From: Pseudoalteromonas sp. A25 | Lineage (GTDB): Bacteria; Pseudomonadota; Gammaproteobacteria; Enterobacterales; Alteromonadaceae | Assembly: GCF_009176705.1 (NCBI RefSeq) | Contig: NZ_AP021846.1 | Coordinates: 714,001-778,000, forward strand | Direction of reading: 5' to 3' | DNA length: 64,000 bases | Shown here: positions 18,630 to 27,800 of the stretch, piece after piece | Layout of the letters: each line of letters opens with the position of its first letter | Numbering within the stretch: position 1 is the first letter of the stretch | Made by a program: the position numbers and the translations under genes | Notes under the pieces: model-generated | Told to the model about the DNA's origin: nothing | What the model saw: the letters and a program-made list of their open reading frames with translations, nothing else | Database searches by the model: none

Positions 18630-19630
18630 ATCAAGTGACAGAGTTAGTTCGTTCACAATCTCCAGGTTACGTCATGCGAACATTGTTGCTTGGCGTATTC
18701 GAAGTTGCTGTTGTTGCGCTATTGTTTTTGTTTACCAAGCCATATTTTGAGTCTTATCAGGTATTTTGGTATTTACTCTGTCTGATACTTGTTCCTGCGT
18801 GCGCATGCTCTGTGGCTGTCAATGTGCTGACAAAAATTGCATCGCAAGTTCTGATTGCAGCCAAAAAAAACAACATACATGTAGAAGAAGGCGAGTACAG
18901 CACCTTAGCTACTTCAGCTTGGCAATATATTAGTTGGAAGAAAGTATTGATGATGGTGAGTACAGGAGCTGTGATAGCGCTTTGCTACAGTGAAAGTACA
19001 CAGACTTTTAGCGATTTATTACTTTTGTTTGGTGCTATCACGATTGCTACGTTTGTGTTTGCAAATTGGATGGTTACTCAAGCTGCAATGCCACTTTGTT
19101 TGGCAGTGATAAGCGCATATAGGCATCGCCGTGATCCCTTAACAGAAGCACAAAGCATCGACCATATTATCCGTTTTCATTTGTTACCATGGAGTGCGAT
19201 TGCCGTTGCCACGCTGTTCACATTCTTTGTGAAATATTACTTAGGTTTGGCTGATGAGCATGGTTATGTTGAAACAGGAACTGTGGTGAAAAGCACGTAT
19301 ATATCGGGCGCTATTGTGGCTCTTTGGCTATGGCTAGAAGTCGGGCAAATCGCACGACTAGAACATATTTTGGGGCATATTAATCTTAGCGGAATAGGTC
19401 ATATGTCGGACTCAGAAGCATTTAGCTTGGTTATGGCCGTACCGATTGTACTGGCTGTCGTTATTGCGGCTGTAAATGGCTTTTTTGATATTGAACAGTA
19501 TCGCTATCAGAGTGCGATTGCTATTAGCATGTTTTCGATGTTTTTGGCTGCGCTTGCTGGCGTTTGCATTGCGATTATTAAGCTATGTGCGAGTAAAGCG
19601 CTAAGCGATTCATTATTTGAAAACACGTGA
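18626..19630 (+). CDS. Eight-TM membrane protein of unknown family (copy 2)
   Basis: The open frame extends back to 18491, but ATG 18626 follows TTAGGAGCT, overlaps the hydrolase stop as ATGA and gives 334 residues, exactly the length of copy 1 (9157-10161). Shared patterns are KPYFES.QVFWY against SPYFET.NSFWY near the N-terminus, QSID followed by HLLPW in mid-protein, KYYLG, and SGIGHMSDSEAF. About eight membrane segments are visible. No known catalytic motif is recognised. The gene is followed with a GTGA overlap by a frame whose better start is 19645. Function unknown; co-inheritance with the hydrolase suggests they work together. Confidence 0.8.
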   Translation: MNQVTELVRSQSPGYVMRTLLLGVFEVAVVALLFLFTKPYFESYQVFWYLLCLILVPACACSVAVNVLTKIASQVLIAAKKNNIHVEEGEYSTLATSAWQYISWKKVLMMVSTGAVIALCYSESTQTFSDLLLLFGAITIATFVFANWMVTQAAMPLCLAVISAYRHRRDPLTEAQSIDHIIRFHLLPWSAIAVATLFTFFVKYYLGLADEHGYVETGTVVKSTYISGAIVALWLWLEVGQIARLEHILGHINLSGIGHMSDSEAFSLVMAVPIVLAVVIAAVNGFFDIEQYRYQSAIAISMFSMFLAALAGVCIAIIKLCASKALSDSLFENT

Positions 19631-19644
19631 GAGACGGATCTAGG

Positions 19645-20832
19645 ATGATAAGCAAGACAATACGTGGCCGAGTCCATTATTTGGATAATTTACGCGCCTA
19701 TATTATGTGGCTGGGGGTGGTTATTCATGTTGCTATGTTGCAAATGGTCTCTGATACGCCGCAGCGACTCAGGGAACCTGAACTGAGTGAGTGGGCTGAT
19801 ATGCTGGTTTTTTCGATTCATAGTTTTCGAATGCCGCTTTTCTTTATTTTGTCTGGCTTTTTTGTTGCTGCTATTTTGGGCAGAAAAGGGTTAGGTGAAA
19901 CCATTCGCCTGCGTTTAGTACGGATCGGTATTCCGCTATTAATTTTTGGCCCAGTCATTTCTTACTCTCTTGGCTCAATCATTGTTGAGTATTTGCAGCT
20001 TATGCAAACCAGTGGCGCAGAGATTGATCAAGATTGGTTAGTGCAAGCGCAAGACCATCGCTTTAATTTCGCCCATTTATGGTTTTTATATTATTTGTTT
20101 ATCTGCCACATTATTTTATTACCATTATTTTATAAGTTGTCTTTGAGTAACTCATTGCGCTTAAAACGTTGTCGTTATTGGGCCAGTCACCCAGTTGCTA
20201 TTATGTTTTACGCGGTCATGATTGCCTATGTTGATAGCCATTTTGAGCGGGGTATGATCCCCGCAGATGGTAAACTGATCCCGAACCCTTTGCAGCTGTT
20301 GCACTATATTCCTTATTTTTGTTTTGGTTTTATGATGTACAAATTTAGACGGCTTTGGCTCAATCATTACCAACGGTGTTGGGGGCGCTATACCTTATTG
20401 GGATGTGTCATGATGGTTGCAACCTTGGTTGTCATTGAGCCATTGCTTTACGCGCCAGGTACGCAGGTTGATAATTTTTTGGTGGCCTACTGTTACGGTC
20501 TTTGGGGTTGGTTTTGGAGTTTTGCGCTATTTGGGTTTTTTAAGCATTGGCTCAGTAGCTATAAAAGTTGGTTGCGATACTTATCGGATAGTGCGTATTG
20601 GGTATACATCGTACATTTACCCATTGTATTGTTGGTGAGTTACGCCTTATATCATTATGAGTGGGCGTTTTATGTAAAAATGCTCGTCAACATAGCTTTG
20701 ACCTCAGCAGTGTCATTACTTAGTTATCATCTATTCGTTCGTTACACTTGGCTTGGTTTACTGCTCAATGGTAAACGTAGATCTCGTAAGTGGCCTAAAA
20801 GGCAAAACACGGCAAAGCTGGGTGAAGCGTAG
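19645..20832 (+). CDS. Acyltransferase family 3 (OafA/MdoC-like) membrane protein
   Basis: A 395-residue polytopic protein opening with HYLDNLRAYIMWLGVVIHV, the typical start of acyltransferase-3 proteins, whose conserved His sits in the first membrane helix. About ten hydrophobic segments follow. The motif SFRMPLFFILSGFF is also characteristic and most resembles the MdoC-like subgroup. The frame is open from GTG 19627, which would overlap the upstream stop; ATG 19645 was chosen because AGG lies just before it and the family N-terminus starts soon after. Such enzymes move acetyl or succinyl groups onto substrates at the membrane. Here it may acylate the natural product, for example by masking an amine or hydroxyl, or modify the cell envelope for self-protection. 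It is the last gene before the 1-kb gap. Confidence 0.82.
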   Translation: MISKTIRGRVHYLDNLRAYIMWLGVVIHVAMLQMVSDTPQRLREPELSEWADMLVFSIHSFRMPLFFILSGFFVAAILGRKGLGETIRLRLVRIGIPLLIFGPVISYSLGSIIVEYLQLMQTSGAEIDQDWLVQAQDHRFNFAHLWFLYYLFICHIILLPLFYKLSLSNSLRLKRCRYWASHPVAIMFYAVMIAYVDSHFERGMIPADGKLIPNPLQLLHYIPYFCFGFMMYKFRRLWLNHYQRCWGRYTLLGCVMMVATLVVIEPLLYAPGTQVDNFLVAYCYGLWGWFWSFALFGFFKHWLSSYKSWLRYLSDSAYWVYIVHLPIVLLVSYALYHYEWAFYVKMLVNIALTSAVSLLSYHLFVRYTWLGLLLNGKRRSRKWPKRQNTAKLGEA

Positions 20833-20906
20833 ATGTATGAGAAAACCACCAACTAGAGCGGTATATAGTATCTCATCATGCTATTAATCTAAGTACCGGT
20901 GTGTAC

Positions 20907-20954
20907 ACATTACATTGGCTCGCAATTATTGAGTATTGCAAGCTAATGTAATGT
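20907..20954. repeat. Long hairpin, 19-bp arms
   Basis: Arms ACATTACATTGGCTCGCAA (20907-20925) and TTGCAAGCTAATGTAATGT (20936-20954) pair at 17 of 19 positions around a 10-nt loop. It starts 75 bp after the acyltransferase stop. No T-run follows, so it is not a classical intrinsic terminator. It could protect the 3' end of the upstream mRNA or act as a weak or factor-assisted terminator. Confidence 0.6.
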
Positions 20955-21723
20955 AAGTGGCCTTACAATGATAAGCATAAAACTCGCAGTTTGTTTTTAT
21001 ACGAAGTAGTTGAATGTGGCTTATCGCGACTTTATGCCGATCATTTTTCTTTAAAACTTAAAAAAGCTAGCTTTAAGCATCATACACCCCATGTTGCGTT
21101 AAATTTGAGTCGCCCTTATGCACGATAATTTTTAGAGTGAATGAATTTAAAGTCACTTTTAATTAAACTCGTGTAAATTTATTGTAAATAAAAACTATTG
21201 TTCTTGCTTGTTTCCCCTAGCTTATGTCTGTTTATTGTAAAGCGATATATTTTAAGGTTTTGGTTGCTGGTTTGGTTGTCATTCTTTTGTTATTGATCAT
21301 GAATAATTCTCATTTTTGTTGGTTTTCTCATTGTCTTTGCTTTGTTTAAGGTGTTGTTTTGTATGCTTTTATTTTTGCATTGCTTTTATTGTTTAATTTT
21401 TTCTTTATTTATCATTGGTTTGGCTTTTTGTTGAGGTCATGATGTAGGTTGTGTTGTGGGTGTGATGATTTTTATTTTTGGTTTTTTTTATTTAAGCTAT
21501 TGAATTTAATATATTTGTTTTGTCTATTTTGTTGGCTTTTGGTTGTTTTCTCATAGCTGGATTTAGCTAATGTAAGGCGTGTAAAGTCGGTGTAAGCGTT
21601 CTATTTTTAGGAAAATAAATAAATTCATATGTAACCACATAAAAACTAATGGAATTATTTTGTGTATAAAAAAATTCATATTTTTTGTCTTCATTTTGCC
21701 GACAAAAAGTGTTCTCATGTGTA

Positions 21724-21742
21724 ACAAATGTTAAACATTTGT
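21724..21742. promoter_or_regulatory. Perfect palindrome, candidate operator
   Basis: ACAAATGT-TAA-ACATTTGT: 8-bp arms with a 3-bp centre, 122 bp upstream of the start of the PUFA-synthase-like gene. The size suits a dimeric regulator. It overlaps the second copy of a TCATRTGTAAC direct repeat (first copy at 21625). The regulator is unknown. Confidence 0.4.
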
Positions 21743-21863
21743 CGTTCCTGCGTAGTATTTTGATTTCGACTGGTTTGGGTGTTTATGCACTTAATTTAAA
21801 TGGTTTCGCAATCAAAAAAGGAATTTTTTGACTTCACTAATTTTTTTAAAAAGGACGAGTGAT

Positions 21864-24800
21864 ATGGTCACCAAGAAGTCGCCTACAAAAGCTAAAGCAA
21901 AAGCTAAACCGAATACGCAAAGCCAATCTAAAACGTATGAGGATGAACCAATCGCCATTGTAGGCATGGCGAGCCAATTTCCTGATGCTGATAATCTGTA
22001 TGATTTCTGGAGCAACATTTGCCAGAAAAAAGACGCGATGACCAGTGTTGATGAAAAAGACAACATGACCTACTGGGACAAAGATGCGTACTACGATCCG
22101 GATCCTAGCAAAGTTGATAAAACCTATATGTTTAAGGCTGGGTTTATTAAACCTATCGCCTTTGACCCAATAGAATTTAAGATCCCCCCGGTGTTGATCG
22201 AGTCGATTAGTACTGCACAGTTGTTTGCGCTGCATGTTGCCAAAAGGGCGATTGAAGATGCGAATTTGTTGAAAGAAAGCAGCAGCTTAGATCGCTCTAA
22301 AGTTGGGGTTATTCTAGGTGGTGCAGGTAACGGTAACACCGCTTTCTCACTGCTTGCGCGTAACCAAACGCCGATGGTACGCAGTGCGATGGTAAGCCAA
22401 GGTATACCAAGCAATGTAGTTGATACTGTGGTTGACAAGCTCAATGAGTGTTACATCGGCTGGAACGAAGACAGTTTCCCTGGCTTTTTAGGCAACGTAG
22501 CCTGTGGTCGTATTGCAAGTTACTTTGACTTTGGCGGTACTTCTAACATGGTTGATGCGGCGTGTGGTAGTAGCCATGCTGCAATCAAGTCAGCAGTCAA
22601 TGAACTAAGAATGGGTAGTTGCGACGCAGTATTAACCGGTGGTGTTAACTTAGAGAACTCTATCTTCTCATTCTTATGTTTTTCAAAAACACCTGCGCTT
22701 TCAAAGGCGGGGATCTGTCGTCCATTTGATGAACAAGCTGATGGTATGCTGCTAGGCGATGGCGTAGGCTTGGTGGTGCTAAAACGTTTGAGTGATGCTG
22801 TGGCCGATGGCGATAGAATTTACTCAGTGATTAAGTCAGTTGAAGCATCAAGTGACGGTAAAGCGAAAAGTGTGTTTGCGCCACGAGATCAAGGTCAGGT
22901 TTTTGCACTGGAGCGTAGTTACAATAGAACGGCTATCTCGCCAGAAGACATTGAGCTGATTGAGGCGCATGGCACGGGCACCGCTTCTGGTGATGAAACA
23001 GAACTGCGCAGTTTGGGGATGGTATTTGGTAACTATGATATTGCACCGCAGTCGATAGCTGTTGGTAGTATCAAGTCTCAAATTGGTCACGCGCGATGTG
23101 CTGCCGGTGCGGCTTCGTTGATTAAAGTGTCGCAAGCGCTGCATCATAAAGTGCTACCACCAACAATCAATGTGACTACGCCTAATAAGTTTTTTGCTGA
23201 TGAGAAAAACCCTTTTTATATCAGTGCCGAAGCAAGACCTTGGGTGAAGAAAGATGGTAAAAAACCACGTTGTGCAGCAACCAGTGGTTTTGGTTTTGGT
23301 GGTACTAACTACCATATCATTTTAGAAGAGTTTCAAGATGAGCATACAGACGCTTATCGTCAGTCAATTTTGCCAGAAGTTGTTGTATTAAGTGCTTCAA
23401 CACCTGCGCAATTGCAGCAAGTTGCTGAGCAAGCGCTTGCAGATTGGCGCTCTGAAGAAAGTGCAGTTAAGTTTCGTGAACATCTTGAGCAGCAGAATAT
23501 TACGGTTGCGCAAGGTGATGCACGCTTAACCATGGTAACGGGCGATGCACAACACGCTGCGGGGTTACTTGAAAAAGTGCTACCACTTTTGAGCAAGCAA
23601 CCAGAACAAGCATTTGAGCACCCCCTTGGTGCATTTTATCGCCCAACGGGTTTGGTCGAAAATAAAAACCAAGTTGCTGCATTGTTCCCAGGTCAAGGTT
23701 CACAGTATCTTAATATGGCCCGAGACTTGGCTATTGAATATCCAGAATTTCGAGACTCCTTACGTGTTGCAGATTTAGAGATCCGTAAAAAACTTGGTGA
23801 GAAACTATCAACGGCTATCTACCCAGTCCCCGTATTCAGCGAGGAAAAAGAGCAAGCACTGCATAACAAGTTACGCCGTACTGAGTTTACTCAACCAGCG
23901 CTAGGTGCCATATCCGCTGCGTACTACAAAACACTGTGTAATATGGGTTTGCAAGTAACGCGATTTGCAGGTCACAGCTACGGTGAACTTACCGCTTTGT
24001 GGGCCGCAGGTGCCATGTCTGAAAGCCAACTTTATCTTGCCTCGGTTGAGCGTGCTTTGTCGATGACCAATGCACTTAAAGATAAAGATGAAAAAGGCGT
24101 GATGTATGCGGTTGAAGCAGATGGTGAGACGGTAAAGAGTGTATTAGCTGAGTATAAAAACTTGGTTGTTGCTAATTTTAACTCTCCGACACAAACCGTG
24201 TTTGCTGGTGCCGAAAATGAAGCACAGCAAGCGGCACAAAAACTGACGGCCAAACAGCTTAAGTGTCAGCAGTTAAATGTCGATGCTGCGTTTCATTCGC
24301 CCTACATTGCACAGGCGCAAGGTGCTTTTTCTGAGGTGCTAAAGTTCATACCATTTAAAGCGCCTAAACACCCTGTTTATGCCAATACAACGGCTCAACC
24401 GTATAGCGAACAATCAACGCAAATGCGCGAAACATTGTCGTCACAGCTCACCAGCTCAGTACGTTTTGTTGAGTTAGTAGAGCAAATGTATGCCGATGGC
24501 GTAAGAGTATTTGTAGAAGTTGGCCCTAAAGGTGTTTTAAGTAACCTAGTTAAAAACATTCTGGGTGATAAACCGTTTGCCGTTGTGCCCGTTAACCCAT
24601 CGTCTTCAGCACCGACGGTTGCACAGTTCTACAAAGCTGCTGCGCAAATGGTGTCATTGGGCGTCGAGCTCAAGCACATTGATAAATATCGCTTAAGACA
24701 GCCACTTCCTGCTAAGCAATCTGCGATGACTATCTTGCTAGACGGTGGTAACTATGCAACGCCTAAGCGCAGAGCCGTAATGGAAAAGTTACGCGACACT

Positions 24801-27800
24801 GACGATAGCTTAATTAAAGAATTTGTTGACGAACAAGTACGTCAAGAGGTTGCACTAGCACAGGCAAACCTTGCACAAACTATTGCACAAAAAGATCAAG
24901 CGCTAAAACAGCTGCAATTGGCTAACCAAGATTTAGAGCAGCAGTTAGAGCAAAAATTACAAGAAGTGAAGTGGGCAGCAAATCAAGCTACGCACTTTAA
25001 TCAGGCATCTTCAAACTTAAATCAAAATCAGATCACAAGGGAATTGACCATGTCTCAAAACGACACAAATGCACAGTTCGGCGCCGTTGCTGGACAATTA
25101 CAAGCTCAACAACAACTTAGCGACGTTCATAGCCAATTTCAGGCTAACCAACAGCAATATTTAAATATGCTTACGTCGGTTATTAGCCATCAGCAAAATG
25201 CATTAAGTGAGTTTAGAAATCACGATAGCTTTAACCAAGTTCTTGGCCATATTGATCACACCTTATCAGTACTTGAAAAGAACCAGACACTTTATCATGT
25301 TAACCATGAGCAATACTTCCGCAGTCAACAAGCACTGTTAGGTCAAGTTGAGCCAAGTGCAACTGCATCTGTGTCTGACATTTCTAGCGTTAACGTTAAC
25401 ACCGCACCTGTTGCACCAGTTGCTCAGCCTGCGCCAGTAGCCTCTGCACCAGTAGCCACGGCACCAGCGACTCCAGCGCCAGTTGCACCTGTTGCATCAG
25501 CACCGGTTGCTTCAGCACCTGTTGCGCCAGTAGCGCCTGTTGCTTCTGCACCTGTGGTTGAAACGCCAGCGCCAGCAGCACCTGTAGCAGAAGTTGCTGA
25601 AGCACCTGCACTTGATAGTGGCGCAATGGACTTAGAGCAACGTTCATACTTTGAATCATTGGACATTGATAAGATCTGTGGCCTGTTAGTTGAAATCGTG
25701 AGTGATAAGACGGGTTACCCAACTGATATGATTGACCCTGATATGGACCTAGAGTCAGATCTTGGTATTGACTCAATCAAACGGATTGAAATCTTCGCTG
25801 CGTTGTTTGAGCGTTTGTGGGGTAAAGATTCTGACGATGGTATGGACGAAGACAATCTCGATGGTGACGTTAACTTCGATGCCCTTAACACAATTCGTCG
25901 TATCGCTGAATTTGCGCATAACTCAATTCAAGAAGTATTAAATGCGATTGATGGTGGCGCACTTGACGCAGCGCCAGCAGCTGAAGCAAAACCAGCTGTC
26001 AAACAAGAAGCTAAAGAAGAAGTGTACGTTGCTGACGCTGACGTGAAAAAGAAAACTCAACAAATCGGATTCTTTGTGTCTACAGACACACAGGAGGGTG
26101 CCGTAAAAAAGTCCCAGCTGCAGAGTAAATCTGCAGCGTCTCCCAGTTCAGTAGGCCGTTATGTTGCTAAAGTAGAAGCAATTGCACATCCTGATCGTAT
26201 TGAAGTTTTGCCGCAGCAAAATCACCAATGGTTAGTGCTGGCAAATACCAAGAAAAGCTTGACGTTATTTGACGATACGTTCAAACAGCATCAGCAGAAT
26301 ATGGTTGGTGTGTTAGTGGGTACTAAAAAAACGAACACGACAAGTGACTTCTACTTAACCCAGTGCACAGAAGAAGCAGTAAACGCGTTGGTTGAGCAAG
26401 TAGAGTCTAAAACCAAGCGTAAGATTGCAGGTGTGTTGTATGTTGCTGATGCAGTTAAGCAAGAGTCACTAGATTCCTTATATGACCCAGCACAAGTATT
26501 TAGCTTAAAAGCACTCTTTATGCTGGCAAAAGTACTACAGCCCAAATTACAAGCTGAGTCTGCAAAAGTACCTGCTTACTTCTTTACTGTAGGCCTAAAT
26601 GATGGTCAGTTCGGTACCAGTGAGGAAGGTAAAAGTGGCACTTTGAACAGCGCCCTCAGTGGGTTAACTAAGTCGTTAAACTACGAATGGTCTAGCGTTT
26701 ACTGTCGTCACCTTGATTTGCAGGCAAGCTTGAATAAAAAAGCCATGAATGAGGCTTTTACAAAAGAACTTGCGGACTCTGACCGTACCTTAAGTCATGT
26801 GGGTGTGAGCAAAGCGCAACGTGCTGTGCTGGTACTTGAGCGTGATGAAGTGACGCAGCAAACAGCCACGCCAGTGCTCAATGAGCAGTCGGTGTTATTG
26901 GTCAGCGGTGGTGCCAAAGGGATCACAGCTGGGTGTGTGATTGAGTTGGCGAAACGCTATCGTTGTAGCTTTGCATTACTTGGACGCAGTGAGCTCAAAG
27001 CACTGCCGCAGTGGGCACAAGGTGCAAACGATGATGCACAGCTGAAAAAACAAGCGATAGCACACTTAAAAGCACAGTCTGAGCCGATGACTCCGGCAAA
27101 AGTCGATGCGTTAATTCGCTCTACCAAAGGCACGCAAGAAATCCAAGAGACCTTGGATGCGTTGGCCAAGATAGGTGCCCCGGCACGTTATTATGCGGCC
27201 GATGTACAAAGCCAAGAAGCGCTTGGGCAAGTTATTGAAAGTGCTGAGAAAGAGCTGGGTGCAATCACTGGTGTGATCCATGGCGCGGGGAACCTTGCAG
27301 ATAAGAAAATTGAGCGCAAAACACTAGAAGATTTTGCTTTAGTGTTCGATACCAAAATATTGGGATTGCAGAACATTTTGTCATTGCTTGATAAAAGCAA
27401 ATTAGAAACGGTATTGCTGTTCTCATCTGTATCTGGGTTCTTTGGTAATGCAGGTCAAACAGACTACTCCATGTCAAATGAAGTGCTTTCACGTGCTGCA
27501 GATATGATCAAACGTCAATATCCAAACTGCCTTGTACGCTCTATTAACTGGGGCCCTTGGGATGGTGGCATGGTCAATGATGTGCTGAAAAAAGCCTATG
27601 AAAGCCGCAATTTAGTGCTGATTGACAAGCCAACGGGTTTTGCTGCGTGTGTGAGCGAGCTGGATGCGCCACAACAAAGTGCGACGCAGGTGATCATTGG
27701 TGGTCGTGCTTATCATGCTGATAAAAAACCAGTGTCGGTAAAATACAGTGAGCCACAAAAAGTGACTCGTACTTTACTTGCATCGGCAACACCGGGCCTT

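Larger units (their letters stand above)
20833..21863 (+). other. 1-kb non-coding, AT-rich leader before the polyamine operon
   Basis: No credible gene in either strand. It holds a long hairpin (20907-20954). From about 21240 to 21560 the + strand is strikingly rich in T and G, with few A and C, in runs such as TTTTTATTTTTGG. The last 250 bp carry a repeated TCATRTGTAAC motif (21625 and 21715) and a perfect short palindrome (21724-21742). The pfa-like gene starts at 21864 behind AAGGACG. The length, base skew and symmetric sites suggest a regulated promoter with a long untranslated leader, possibly a target of H-NS-like silencing. No promoter could be fixed by eye. Confidence 0.5.

Noticed and set aside
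25396..25776. 126-residue antisense open frame across the Ala-Pro-Val linker
   Set aside because: Low-complexity shadow of the linker codons in the PfaA-like gene; no ribosome site or family match.
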